From: Streptomyces luteolifulvus
GTDB lineage: Bacteria; Actinomycetota; Actinomycetes; Streptomycetales; Streptomycetaceae
Length of the DNA: 64,000 bases
Assembly (NCBI RefSeq): GCF_008806595.1
Contig: NZ_VZRB01000023.1
Span: 62,001 to 126,000, forward strand
Reading direction: 5' to 3'
Shown here: one piece after another, positions 49,605-60,347 of the stretch
Layout of the letters: every line of letters begins with the position of its first letter
Numbering within the stretch: position 1 is the stretch's first letter
Position numbers and translations under genes: made by a program
Notes under the pieces: model-generated
Told to the model about the DNA's origin: nothing
The model's input: only the letters and a program-made list of their open reading frames with translations
Databases searched by the model: none

Positions 49605-51030
49605 GGGACTCTCCCAGGTACTGCTCGGCGTGGCCGGCGATCAGGTCGAGGACGGCGGAGATGTCGGCCGTCGTGGTCTCGGGGTTGAGCAGGGTGAACT
49701 TCAGGTAGTGGCGGCCGCCGACCTTGGTGCCCGCGACCACGGCGTCGCCGGAGGCGAACAGGGCCTTGCGGGCGTACAGGTTGGCGCGGTCGATCTCGGC
49801 CGGGTCGGTGACGGCCGCCGGGATGCAGCGGAAGACGAGGGTGGACAGGGACGGCCGTACGACGATGTCGAAGCGGGGGTCGGCGGCGAGCAGCTCCCAG
49901 CCCTCGGCGGCCAGGTCGCAGACCTCGTCGAAGAGCTCGCCGATGCCGTCGGCGCCCATCGTGCGCAGGGTCATCCACAGCTTCAGCGCGTCGAAGCGGC
50001 GGGTGGTCTGCAGGGACTTGTCGACCTGGTTGGGGATGCGCTCCTCCACCATGCGGCGCGGGTTGAGGTACTCGGCGTGATAGGTCGCGTGGCGCAGGGT
50101 GGAGGCGTCGCGGACCAGCACGGCGGAGGAACTCACCGGCTGGAAGAAGGACTTGTGGTAGTCGACGGTGACCGAGTCGGCGCGCTCGATGCCGTCGATA
50201 CGGTCCCGGTACCTCAGGGAGGCGAGCAGTCCGCAGCCGTAGGCGGCGTCCACGTGCATCCACGCCCCGAACTGGGCGCACAGCTCGGCGATCTCGGGCA
50301 GCGGGTCGATGGAGCCGAAGTCGGTGGTGCCGGCGGTGGCGACGACGGCCATGGGGATCAGACCGTCCTTCTGGCAGCGCTCCAGCTCATGGGCGAGCGC
50401 GAGGGTCTGCATGCGCTTGTCGTGGTCGACGGGGATCGACACGACGGCGTCCTGGCCCAGGCCGAGCAGTTTCGCGGATTTCTTCACGCTGAAATGGCTG
50501 ACCTCGGAGGCGAAGATGCGCAGCCTGGCGAGGCTGTCGCTCTTGGCCTCCTCACGGGCCAGCAGCAGCGCCTGGAGGTTGGACTGGGTGCCACCGGAGG
50601 TGAACACGCCGTCGGCGGCCGGGCCGAGGCCGATGCGTGCGGTCGTCCAGTCGATGAGCTTGCGCTCGATGAGGGTGCCGCCGGCCGACTGGTCCCAGGT
50701 GTCGAGGGAGGAGTTGACGGCGGCCAGGACCGCCTCGCCGAGCACGGCCGGGATGACGACCGGGCAGTTGAGATGGGCGAGATAGCGGGGGTGGTGGAAG
50801 TAGATCGCGTCCCGCAGATAGACGTCCTCCAGCTCGTCCAGGACCGCCGTGGTGTCGCGCAGCGGCTTGTCGAGGTCGATCTGCTCGATACGGGGGGCCA
50901 GGGCGTCGACCGCGACGCCGGTGAACGGACGGTCGGTGGTGGCGAGTTTGGCCGCCACCCGCTCCACGCCTTCGGTCACGGAGCGGCGGTAGTGCTCCGC
51001 GGTCGTGTCATTGAGCAGGTGCGAGCGCAT
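49588..51030 (-). CDS. desA: Lysine decarboxylase DesA
   Basis: This 480-residue PLP enzyme of the group II decarboxylase family has the active-site lysine in TVDYHKSFFQPVSSS and upstream hallmarks GVFTSGGTQSNLQALLLARE and WMHVDAAYGCGLLASLR. It converts lysine to cadaverine, the first step of desferrioxamine synthesis. ATG 51030 is preceded by GGAGG. It starts the desABCD operon, behind an iron box at 51104-51122. Confidence 0.96.
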   Translation of the reverse strand: MRSHLLNDTTAEHYRRSVTEGVERVAAKLATTDRPFTGVAVDALAPRIEQIDLDKPLRDTTAVLDELEDVYLRDAIYFHHPRYLAHLNCPVVIPAVLGEAVLAAVNSSLDTWDQSAGGTLIERKLIDWTTARIGLGPAADGVFTSGGTQSNLQALLLAREEAKSDSLARLRIFASEVSHFSVKKSAKLLGLGQDAVVSIPVDHDKRMQTLALAHELERCQKDGLIPMAVVATAGTTDFGSIDPLPEIAELCAQFGAWMHVDAAYGCGLLASLRYRDRIDGIERADSVTVDYHKSFFQPVSSSAVLVRDASTLRHATYHAEYLNPRRMVEERIPNQVDKSLQTTRRFDALKLWMTLRTMGADGIGELFDEVCDLAAEGWELLAADPRFDIVVRPSLSTLVFRCIPAAVTDPAEIDRANLYARKALFASGDAVVAGTKVGGRHYLKFTLLNPETTTADISAVLDLIAGHAEQYLGESLDRAC

Positions 51031-51103
51031 GTGGGGGTCCTCCGTGGGGGACGGTCCGGCGTGCGGGGAGGGGCAGAGAAGGAGCGGAAGTAGCGACTTC
51101 AAC

Positions 51104-51122
51104 TTAGGTAAGCCTAACCTAA
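51104..51122. promoter_or_regulatory. Iron box (DmdR1 operator) before desA
   Basis: TTAGGTAAGCCTAACCTAA is a 19-bp near-palindrome and an excellent match to the DmdR/DtxR iron box TTAGGTTAGGCTCACCTAA. It is 74 bases before the desA start. Iron-bound DmdR1 would shut off the operon. Confidence 0.93.
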
Positions 51123-51130
51123 TCTGGCGT

Positions 51131-51443
51131 GGTCAAAACGCCGCCCCTCTCGTGACCGCGGTCACGTCGAACGCGATGAGAGCCTGTGTCGCATCCCCGA
51201 CTGGGCATCCGCCGCCTGGCACGCATTCCCCACGCTCGGCTTCGCTCGGGCGGGGGACCCCATGCCGCGTTGCCGAACCGCCCATGGCTCCTCCCTCACT
51301 CTCGGCCGCGCTCGAGCGGGGGCACCCCCCATCGAGGGCGCTCCGGCGCCTTGCGATCGCACGCTCACCCCCACGCGACCGCGCTCGCGCCGGGGAACCC
51401 ATGACGACGTGCGCCGATCCGGCCGGGGATGTGCCGCAGGCTC
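51131..51443. repeat. Cluster of degenerate dispersed repeats
   Basis: No gene is seen between desA and the siderophore-interacting protein gene. Near 51225-51260 (CCACGCTCGGCTTCGCTCGG, then GCGGGGG), 51293-51329 (CACTCTCGGCCGCGCTCGAG, then CGGGGG) and 51365-51400 there are three variants of one GC-rich inverted motif. The central piece GTTGCCGAACCGCCCATGG resembles GTTGCCGAACCGTCCGCGTG in the 195-bp repeat at 11.2 kb. Confidence 0.65.
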
Positions 51444-52310
51444 CTACTCGCTCTCGCGCAGCTGTTCCTCGGACAGCCCCCGCCGCCAGTAGCCCACGAA
51501 GGTGACGCGGCGGCGGTCGATGCCGCGCTCGCCCACGAAGTGGCGGCGCAGCTCCTTCACACAGCCCGACTCGCCCGCGATCCAGACGTACGGGTGCCCG
51601 GCGGGCGGGAGTTGGGCGCAGCGGATCGCGCGGAGAGCCATGGGGGAGCTCTCCACGTGGTTCTCCTCGCGCACCAGCCAGGTGATCTCGGCGTCCGCCT
51701 CCGTCACCAGGTCCTGGATGTCCCCGGCGTCGTGCACCTCCAGCCAGACCCGGGCACGGGTGCCGGCCGGCAGCGACTCGACGATCGCGGAGACGGCCGG
51801 TACGGCGGTCTCGTCGCCCCAGACGACCACCAGATCGGTGTCCTCGGGGGGCCGGAAGCGGATCGCCCGGTTGTCCGCGATCGCCGGGCCGAGCAGCAGG
51901 ACGCGGTCGCCGGCGGCGGCCCGCGAGGCCCACCGGGAGGCGGGGCCCGCGGGGGCGGCGGCGCCGGGCTCGACGCCGTGCAGGACGAAGTCGATGTCGA
52001 TCTCCGTCGTACGGCCGTACGCGTCCCGGCGCAGATCCCGGAGCGTGTACGAGCGCATCACCGCCCGTACGTCGTCCGGGAGTTCACGCCATGCCTGCCA
52101 CCAGCCGTCGTCCAGCTCGACCGGAACGACCGGCTCGGCCTGTCCGGGCTGCGGCAGAAACAGGGACAGACTCTGATCCCGCCCGTCGGAGTGGAACGCC
52201 ACGAGGTCGGCCCCCGCGAAGGTGACCCGGACCAAGGACGGACCGAGCCGCCGCGTCCGTACGACCTGAAGAGAGAAGAAACGGAACGGGGCGGCAACGG
52301 CGGTAGTCAT
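51444..52310 (-). CDS. Siderophore-interacting protein (FAD reductase, ViuB-like)
   Basis: This 288-residue protein has the FAD-binding fold of siderophore-interacting proteins: SLVRVTFAGADLVAFHSDGR, then MRSYTLRDLRRDAYGRTTEI, DIDFVLHGVEPGAAAPAGPA, VVVWGDETAVPAVSAIVESL, PYVWIAGESGCVKELRRHFV. It probably reduces ferric siderophore in the cytoplasm to release iron. ATG 52310, with AGGAG upstream. It follows desE in the same direction; the gap holds a dispersed repeat. Confidence 0.92.
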   Translation of the reverse strand: MTTAVAAPFRFFSLQVVRTRRLGPSLVRVTFAGADLVAFHSDGRDQSLSLFLPQPGQAEPVVPVELDDGWWQAWRELPDDVRAVMRSYTLRDLRRDAYGRTTEIDIDFVLHGVEPGAAAPAGPASRWASRAAAGDRVLLLGPAIADNRAIRFRPPEDTDLVVVWGDETAVPAVSAIVESLPAGTRARVWLEVHDAGDIQDLVTEADAEITWLVREENHVESSPMALRAIRCAQLPPAGHPYVWIAGESGCVKELRRHFVGERGIDRRRVTFVGYWRRGLSEEQLRESE

Positions 52311-52329
52311 GGATGCTCCTGAGGTGTGA

Positions 52330-52400
52330 CGCGCCCAAGGGGTGCGGGGAGCTGCGCGACCAGCCACAGCCGACCGGCAGTCAACCCGCAACAAGAGCCC
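52330..52400. repeat. Dispersed Streptomyces intergenic element
   Basis: The stretch CCAAGGGGTGCGGGGAGCTG followed by CGCGACCAGCCACAGCCGAC and CGGCAGTCAACC matches from memory a sequence seen between genes in many Streptomyces genomes. It lies between desE and the siderophore-interacting protein gene. No coding potential. Confidence 0.6.
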
Positions 52401-52433
52401 CGCGGCGCCGACTCGGACCAAGCAGCGCAGCGC

Positions 52434-53480
52434 TCAGCTGACCTTCTTCGCCTTCTCCAGAGCCTCCGCGAGGTTCACGAGCAGCGGCGTGCACTTGTCG
52501 TACGACAGGATCGGCTCGGGGGAGCGCGCGATGACCTGGCCCGCCTTGACCGCGGGCAGCTTCTGCCAGGTGGCCTCGGTGATGTCGGCCGGCTGGATGG
52601 TCGAGGAGCGGTCGTCCACCATGATGATGTCGGCCTGGTACCTGTCGACGTTCTCCCAGCTCAGGCTCTCGAACCAGCCGCCGCCCTCGGCCTTGGCCTT
52701 CTCCGGGGGCTCGATGAAGTTCACGCCGAGGGCCTTGAAGTACTCCAGGTCGATGGAGAGGTTGGTGCCGGAGACATAGAAGAGCTCCTGGCTCGCGGAA
52801 CCGGCCATCACCTTGATGTCGGGCTTGGCCTTGGCGGCCGCGCGGAGCCGGGTGGCGGCCTCCTCGAACTTCTTCTTGGAGTCGGTGACCGCGGCGGCCG
52901 TCATATCGGCGCCCAGCGACTCGGCGAGCTCCCACATGCGCTGCAGCGGCTCGGTGATCTGGCGGTCGTAGACGGAGATGCCGACGCTGGGGGCCAGCTT
53001 GGCGATCTTGTCCTTGGAGGCCTCGGGCACGTACCAGAGGGTGCCGGCGTCGTCGAACATCGTGGAGAGCAGGACGTCGGGCGCGAGGGCCGCGTACTTC
53101 TCCACGTTGAACTGGTCCCAGGCGTTGCCGAGGACGGTCACCTTGCTGATGTTCATGTCGCCGGCCTGGACGTCGGCCTTGCCGTCGGCGGTCTTGGTCG
53201 GGCCGAAGACGCCCTTGACCGAGACGCCGTAGTCGTGGAGGGCGGCGGCGACGCCGGTGAACGCGACGATGTTCGCCGGGACCTTGTCGAGCTTCACGGC
53301 CTGGCCGCGGTCGTCCTTGAACGTCCACGGGCCCGACTTGGCGGCGGTCGTCTCCTTGCTCGAACCACCGCTCTCCTCTTTGTCGTCACCGCAGGCTGCG
53401 AGCACGGCACCGAGGCCGAGAGCGCCGCCCGCGGCGAGGATGCCGCGGCGGGTGAAGTGGGTGGCACGGGCGTTGGACAT
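52434..53480 (-). CDS. desE: Ferrioxamine-binding lipoprotein DesE
   Basis: This 348-residue periplasmic-binding-protein type lipoprotein has a signal with twin arginines (FTRRGILAAGG) and lipobox VLAACG. Mature regions DDRGQAVKLDKVPANIVAFT, SVGISVYDRQITEPLQRMWE and YFKALGVNFIEPPEKAKAEG fit FhuD/DesE-type receptors. It binds ferrioxamine B or E at the surface; the permeases are not in this window. ATG 53480. An iron box is at 53530-53548. Confidence 0.94.
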   Translation of the reverse strand: MSNARATHFTRRGILAAGGALGLGAVLAACGDDKEESGGSSKETTAAKSGPWTFKDDRGQAVKLDKVPANIVAFTGVAAALHDYGVSVKGVFGPTKTADGKADVQAGDMNISKVTVLGNAWDQFNVEKYAALAPDVLLSTMFDDAGTLWYVPEASKDKIAKLAPSVGISVYDRQITEPLQRMWELAESLGADMTAAAVTDSKKKFEEAATRLRAAAKAKPDIKVMAGSASQELFYVSGTNLSIDLEYFKALGVNFIEPPEKAKAEGGGWFESLSWENVDRYQADIIMVDDRSSTIQPADITEATWQKLPAVKAGQVIARSPEPILSYDKCTPLLVNLAEALEKAKKVS

Positions 53481-53529
53481 GTATGGCTGCTTTCGAACGG
53501 GGCGAAATGCCCGCCGGACAAGTTCGAAG

Positions 53530-53548
53530 GTAGGTTAGCCTAACCTCA
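53530..53548. promoter_or_regulatory. Iron box before desE
   Basis: GTAGGTTAGCCTAACCTCA contains the palindrome AGGTTAGCCTAACCT, 50 bases before the desE start, and fits the DmdR/DtxR iron box. It lies between desE and the end of the Rpn-like gene. Confidence 0.9.
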
Positions 53549-53597
53549 GCTCATGTCCAGAGGGCGGGCACGCCGCCGCTCGAACCTGTGAACAGCC

Positions 53598-54476
53598 CTA
53601 TGCCTCCGCGAACAACTCTTGTGTGTCGGCCGCGGTGACTGCCCGGTCGAACCAGGTCCCGAGGGTGTCCAGGTCGGTGCAGCTGGTGATGCGTTCCCTG
53701 GCGGCTTCGGGGACTTCGACGCCGCGGAGGTCGAGGATGCGGAGGATGTCTTCGGCTCGTCCCTCGGCTCGTCCCTGGATGCGCGTCTCCTCGATGAGTG
53801 TGCCGCTGCCGGGGAAGCGACTTGTGCGCGTGGCCATCAGGTTCCTCCAGAGTGCGCGTGTCCGGGGGTCACCCAGACCGATCTCGGTGTATTCAGCCCA
53901 GTCCACTGCGGTCTCGCCGCCGGTGTCGGCAAGTGCCGTCGCCAGTGCGTCCAGTATCACAGGAAGGGCCGGGTCCTTGGCGTGGGTGAGTGTGGAGAAG
54001 ACGGAAAAGGGTAAGTCCCGGGCCGCTTCCTCCGGGTCGGTGATCGCCGGGAGGTTGTCGGGGCCCAGGACCAGCGGGAAGACCGCGATGCTCGTATGCG
54101 TGGGCAGGCCGATGCGGATGGGCGTGGCTGCCCAGCTCGCGGTGGACTTGTCCTGGCACAGGACGAGGAGGATCGGGGGCAGTTCGTACTTGGCGTAGAG
54201 GTGCGCCAGGTAGTACGTCCAGCTGTTGAGCTTGTCCGCGACTCGTCTGTTCTGGGCCTCGACGGCGAGCAGGTAACTTCCGCTGTCCGCCGTGTCGATC
54301 CGCAGCAGGGTGTCCACGCGGTGTTCCAGCGGCTTGATCTCGGTGAGATCGGTGTCCAGATGCTGGATTGCCGTGGGTTCTGGGAAGGCGATACCCACCT
54401 TCGGGAGGACCCGGGTGAACAGGCCCGGGTCCTCCCTGAAGATCTGGTGCATCGCCTCATGCGCTGAGCTGACCAT
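53598..54476 (-). CDS. Rpn-like PD-(D/E)XK family protein
   Basis: This 292-residue protein has the catalytic pattern of Rpn/transposase-like nucleases: Asp55 in HRVDTLLRIDT and Glu73-x-Gln75 in LLAVEAQNRR. The C-terminal helical region reads ETRIQGRAEGRAEDILRILD and then LRGVEVPEAARERI. Many such proteins occur in Streptomyces with unknown roles; Rpn proteins promote recombination through nicking. ATG or GTG at 54476. It sits between desE and acdH, a position where I would not expect a gene from the usual order, so it may be a later arrival. Confidence 0.75.
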   Translation of the reverse strand: MVSSAHEAMHQIFREDPGLFTRVLPKVGIAFPEPTAIQHLDTDLTEIKPLEHRVDTLLRIDTADSGSYLLAVEAQNRRVADKLNSWTYYLAHLYAKYELPPILLVLCQDKSTASWAATPIRIGLPTHTSIAVFPLVLGPDNLPAITDPEEAARDLPFSVFSTLTHAKDPALPVILDALATALADTGGETAVDWAEYTEIGLGDPRTRALWRNLMATRTSRFPGSGTLIEETRIQGRAEGRAEDILRILDLRGVEVPEAARERITSCTDLDTLGTWFDRAVTAADTQELFAEA

Positions 54477-54545
54477 GTGACGGAACGTAGTGATGAACCG
54501 CGCGTTTCCGTGGCCGGACGGGACGGTTTCAGTCGTACGGGTGAT

Positions 54546-55706
54546 CTAGCCCGCCAGCCCCAACTCCCGTGCGATCAGCATCCGCTGCACCTCGCTCGTA
54601 CCCTCGCCGATTTCCAGGATCTTGGAGTCGCGCCACATGCGGGCCACCGGGTACTCGTTCATGAAGCCGTAGCCGCCGTGGATCTGGGTGGCGTCGCGGG
54701 CGTTGTCGACGGCGATCGTGGACGAGTGGAGCTTCGCCAGGGCCGCCTCCTTCTTGAAGGGTTCGCCCGCCACCAGGCGGCTTGCCGCGTCGCGCCAGGC
54801 GAGGCGGGCCGTGTGGGCCTTCATCTCCATGTCGGCGATCTTGAACTGGATCGCCTGGTTCGCGCCGATCGGGCGGCCGAAGGCGTGGCGCTCCTTCGCG
54901 TACTTCAGCGACTCGTCCACACAGCCCTGGGCCAGGCCCGTGGCCAGGGCGGCGATGGCGATACGGCCCTCGTCGAGGATGCGCAGGAACTGGGCGTAGC
55001 CACGGCCCTCCTCGCCCAGCAGGTTCGCCGCCGGGACCCGCACGTCCGAGAAGGACAGTTCGCGGGTGTCCGAGGCGTTCCAGCCGACCTTCGAGTAGGG
55101 GGCGGCGACCGTGAAGCCGGGCGTGCCGGACGGGACGATGATCGAGGAGATCCGCGGCCCGCCGTCGGGCTTGCGGCCCGTGACCGCCGTGACCGTGACC
55201 AGGCCCGTGATGTCGGTGCCCGAGTTGGTGATGAAGCACTTCGTGCCGTTGATCACCCACTCGTCGGTCTCCGGGTCCAGCCGGGCCGTGGTGCGGGTGG
55301 CCCCCGCGTCACTGCCGCCGTCCGGCTCGGTCAGCCCGAACGCGCCCAGGATCTCGCCCGAGCAGAGGCGGGGGAGCCACTCGCGCTTCTGCTCCTCGGT
55401 GCCGAAGAGATGAATCGGCATGGCGCCCAGCGAGACACCCGCCTCCAGGGTGATGGCGACGGAGGAGTCGACGCGGGCCAGTTCCTCCAGCGCGATGCCG
55501 AGGGCGAGGTAGTCGCCGCCCATGCCGCCGTACTCCTCCGGGAACGGCAGCCCGAACAGGCCCATGCGGCCCATCTCGCGGACGATCTCGTACGGGAACT
55601 CGTGCCGCTCGTAGAAGTCGCCGATCTTGGGGGCGACGACATCGTGCGCGAACTCCTCCACGGTGCGCCGGAGTTCCTCCAGCTCGGGGGAGAGACGGTG
55701 GTCCAT
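54546..55706 (-). CDS. acdH: Acyl-CoA dehydrogenase AcdH (isovaleryl-CoA type)
   Basis: This 386-residue FAD enzyme contains GGMGGDYLALGIALEELARV, FGLTEPDGGSDAGATRTTAR, IQFKIADMEMKAHTARLAWR and IGEGTSEVQRM with the glutamate that serves as base in most of the family. It is in an operon with HMG-CoA lyase and a methylcrotonyl-CoA carboxylase, so its substrate is probably isovaleryl-CoA from leucine and related branched-chain acyl-CoAs. ATG 55706 is preferred to an in-frame GTG nine bases upstream, which would put AAGGAG only two bases away. Confidence 0.92.
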   Translation of the reverse strand: MDHRLSPELEELRRTVEEFAHDVVAPKIGDFYERHEFPYEIVREMGRMGLFGLPFPEEYGGMGGDYLALGIALEELARVDSSVAITLEAGVSLGAMPIHLFGTEEQKREWLPRLCSGEILGAFGLTEPDGGSDAGATRTTARLDPETDEWVINGTKCFITNSGTDITGLVTVTAVTGRKPDGGPRISSIIVPSGTPGFTVAAPYSKVGWNASDTRELSFSDVRVPAANLLGEEGRGYAQFLRILDEGRIAIAALATGLAQGCVDESLKYAKERHAFGRPIGANQAIQFKIADMEMKAHTARLAWRDAASRLVAGEPFKKEAALAKLHSSTIAVDNARDATQIHGGYGFMNEYPVARMWRDSKILEIGEGTSEVQRMLIARELGLAG

Positions 55707-55711
55707 GACGG

Positions 55712-56655
55712 TCACTGCTCCTTGGGGTCCTGGTCCTCGTGGGACAGGGCTCGGACGGTGCGGGAAGGGCTCGGTCGGCCCAGCTGGCCGGCCATCCATA
55801 CGCTCGTGGCGACGAGACGGCCGAGGTCGACTCCGGTGTCGATGCCGAGGCCCCGCAGCATCCACACGAGGTCTTCGGTGGCGAGGTTGCCGGTGGCGGA
55901 CTTGGCGTACGGACAGCCGCCGAGACCGCCCGCCGAGGCGTCGACGGTGGTGACACCGTGCTGCAGCGCGGCCAGGGTGTTGGCGAGCGCCTGCCCGTAG
56001 GTGTCGTGGAAGTGCACGCCCAGCGCGCTGGTGGGCACGCGCTGTTCGTTGAGGGACGCGAGGAGTTCGAGGACATGGCCCGGGGTGGCCACCCCGATCG
56101 TGTCGCCGAGGCTCAGCTCGTCGCAGCCCAGATCCATCAGGGCCCGGCAGACCCGGACGACCTGGGCGATCGGGACCTGGCCCTCCCACGGGTCGCCGAA
56201 GCACATGGAGACATAGCCGCGGACCTGGGCGCCGTCCGCCTTCGCCCGGGCCACCACCGGCTCGAACATGGCCAGCGCCTCGTCGACCGTCCGGTTCAGG
56301 TTGGCCTTCGCGAAGGACTCGGTGGCGCTGGCGAAGACGGCGACCCGGCGGGCGCCGAGCGCGAGCGCGCGGTCGAGGCCGCGTTCGTTCGGCACAAGGA
56401 CGGGAAGCTCGACCGGCAGGCCGGCGACGAGCGGGAACAGCTGTTCCGCGTCCGCGAGTTGGGGCACCCACTTGGGGTGGACGAAGCTGGTGGCCTCGAT
56501 CGTCGTCAGACCCGCGTCCGCCAGCCGGCGGATGAACTCCGCCTTGACCTCCGTCGGGACGGTGCCCTTCTCGTTCTGCAGCCCGTCACGCGCGCCGACC
56601 TCGTGGATCCGCACCCGCGCGGGCAGGCCCTGGGCCGGTACGGCCATCGGGAGTG

Positions 56656-56659
<4 letters not shown>
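55712..56659 (-). CDS. Hydroxymethylglutaryl-CoA lyase
   Basis: This 315-residue enzyme has the DRE-TIM motifs: IHEVGARDGLQNEKG (Arg and Asp of the catalytic set), ATSFVHPKWVPQLADA, GVHFHDTYGQALAN, and the C-terminal cysteine in GGLGGCPYAKSATGN. It cuts HMG-CoA to acetoacetate and acetyl-CoA, the end of leucine breakdown. GTG 56659 overlaps the carboxylase stop (GTGA). Confidence 0.94.
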
Positions 56660-58626
<1,967 letters not shown>

Positions 58627-58634
58627 GGGTCCCC

Positions 58635-60251
58635 TCACATCCGGAAGACGCCGAACTGGGGGTCACCCAGGGGCGCGTTGCCGCACGCGGTCAGGGCCAG
58701 GCCCAGCACCTGCCGCGTCTCCAGCGGGTCGATCACGCCGTCGTCCCAGAGGCGGGCGGTGGCGTAGTAGGCGTTGCCCTGGCGCTCGTACTGGGCGCGG
58801 ATGGGGGCCTTGAAGGCCTCTTCCTCCTCGGCGGGCCACTCCTGGCCGCCCGCCTCCAGCTGGTCCCGCTTGACGGTGGCCAGCACGGACGCGGCCTGCT
58901 CGCCGCCCATCACGGAGATCTTGGCGCCCGGCCACATCCACAGGAAGCGGGGCGAGTACGCCCGGCCGCACATCGAGTAGTTGCCCGCGCCGTACGACCC
59001 GCCGACCACCACGGTCAGCTTCGGCACGCGCGTGCATGCCACGGCGGTCACCATCTTGGCGCCGTGCTTGGCGATGCCGCCCGCCTCGTAGTCCCTGCCG
59101 ACCATGAAGCCGGAGATGTTCTGCAGGAACACCAGGGGGATGCCGCGCTGGTCGCACAGCTCGATGAAGTGGGCGCCCTTCTGGGCGGACTCGGAGAACA
59201 GGATGCCGTTGTTGGCGACGATCCCGACGGGGTGGCCGTGGATCCGCGCGAAGCCGGTGATCAGGGTCTGCCCGAACTCCGCCTTGAACTCCGAGAAGCG
59301 GGAGCCGTCGACCACGCGCGCGATGATCTCGCGTACGTCGTAGGGGGTGCGGGAGTCGACCGGCACCGCGCCGTACAGCCCGTACGGGTCGACCTTCGGC
59401 TCCACGGCGGACTCCACGGACCACGGCAGCGGCCCGCGCGCGGGAAGCGTGGCGACGATGTTGCGCACGATCCGCAGCGCGTGCGCGTCGTCCTCCGCGA
59501 GATGGTCGGTCACGCCCGACACCCGCGCGTGGACCTCGCCGCCGCCCAGTTCCTCGGCGGTGACGACCTCACCGGTGGCGGCCTTCACCAGCGGGGGCCC
59601 GCCGAGGAAGATCGTGCCCTGGTTGCGGACGATGACGGCCTCGTCGCTCATGGCCGGGACATACGCCCCGCCGGCCGTGCAGGACCCGAGCACCGCCGCG
59701 ATCTGCGGGATCCCGGCGCCGGACATCCGGGCCTGGTTGTAGAAGATCCGCCCGAAGTGCTCGCGGTCGGGGAACACCTCGTCCTGCAGGGGCAGGAAGG
59801 CGCCGCCGGAGTCCACGAGGTAGAGACAGGGCAGGCGGTTCTCGAGGGCCACCTCCTGCGCGCGCAGATGCTTCTTCACGGTCATCGGGTAGTACGTGCC
59901 GCCCTTGACGGTGGCGTCATTGGCGACGATCACGCACTCGCGCCCGGCGACCCGCCCGATCCCGGCGATGACTCCAGCGGCCGGGGCCTGTCCGTCGTAC
60001 ATCCCGTCGGCGGCCAGGAGCGCCAGCTCCAGGAAGGGGGAGCCCGGGTCGAGCAGTGTGTCCACGCGGTCGCGCGGGAGCAGCTTCCCGCGCGCGGTGT
60101 GGCGGGCGCGCGCCTTCTCGCCGCCGCCCAGCCGGGCCGTGGCCAGCTTGCCGCGCAGTTCCTCGACGAGCGCACGGTGTGCCCGCTCGTTGGCCCGCCA
60201 GGCCTCCGACGCGGGATCCGCCGCGCTCGTCAGCTCCGGTGCCTGTTGCAT
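58635..60251 (-). CDS. Methylcrotonyl-CoA carboxylase beta subunit (carboxyltransferase)
   Basis: This 538-residue carboxyltransferase has two crotonase-like halves with ARGKLLPRDRVDTLLDPGSP, CLYLVDSGGAFLPLQDEVFP, AAVLGSCTAGGAYVPAMSDE and GIVANNGILFSESAQKGAHF. Subunit size and pairing with a biotin carboxylase, an isovaleryl-CoA type dehydrogenase and HMG-CoA lyase fit MCC rather than propionyl-CoA carboxylase. It is the first gene of the four-gene operon, divergent from a TetR regulator. Confidence 0.92.
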   Translation of the reverse strand: MQQAPELTSAADPASEAWRANERAHRALVEELRGKLATARLGGGEKARARHTARGKLLPRDRVDTLLDPGSPFLELALLAADGMYDGQAPAAGVIAGIGRVAGRECVIVANDATVKGGTYYPMTVKKHLRAQEVALENRLPCLYLVDSGGAFLPLQDEVFPDREHFGRIFYNQARMSGAGIPQIAAVLGSCTAGGAYVPAMSDEAVIVRNQGTIFLGGPPLVKAATGEVVTAEELGGGEVHARVSGVTDHLAEDDAHALRIVRNIVATLPARGPLPWSVESAVEPKVDPYGLYGAVPVDSRTPYDVREIIARVVDGSRFSEFKAEFGQTLITGFARIHGHPVGIVANNGILFSESAQKGAHFIELCDQRGIPLVFLQNISGFMVGRDYEAGGIAKHGAKMVTAVACTRVPKLTVVVGGSYGAGNYSMCGRAYSPRFLWMWPGAKISVMGGEQAASVLATVKRDQLEAGGQEWPAEEEEAFKAPIRAQYERQGNAYYATARLWDDGVIDPLETRQVLGLALTACGNAPLGDPQFGVFRM

Positions 60252-60281
60252 CCTGCGGTCCCTCTCACCCAGCGATCGACT

Positions 60282-60325
60282 GTTAATGAGCGTTAACCAT
60301 TTCCATCAGGTTAACGACCGCTAAC
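60282..60325. promoter_or_regulatory. Two TetR-type operators between the carboxylase operon and the TetR gene
   Basis: GTTAATGAGCGTTAAC (60282-60297) and GTTAACGACCGCTAAC (60310-60325) are related 16-bp imperfect palindromes spaced 28 bases apart. The second overlaps the -35 of the TetR gene. They are the obvious operators for the adjacent regulator to control both directions. Confidence 0.7.
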
Positions 60326-60340
60326 CTCCCTGTCTAGAAT
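60311..60340 (+). promoter_or_regulatory. Promoter of the TetR gene, leaderless mRNA predicted
   Basis: TTAACG (60311-60316) and TAGAAT (60335-60340) are separated by 18 bases, a good vegetative promoter. The expected start point is seven or eight bases past TAGAAT, that is at 60347-60348, the ATG itself. No ribosome site precedes the ATG. Confidence 0.6.
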
Positions 60341-60347
60341 TGCTTTC

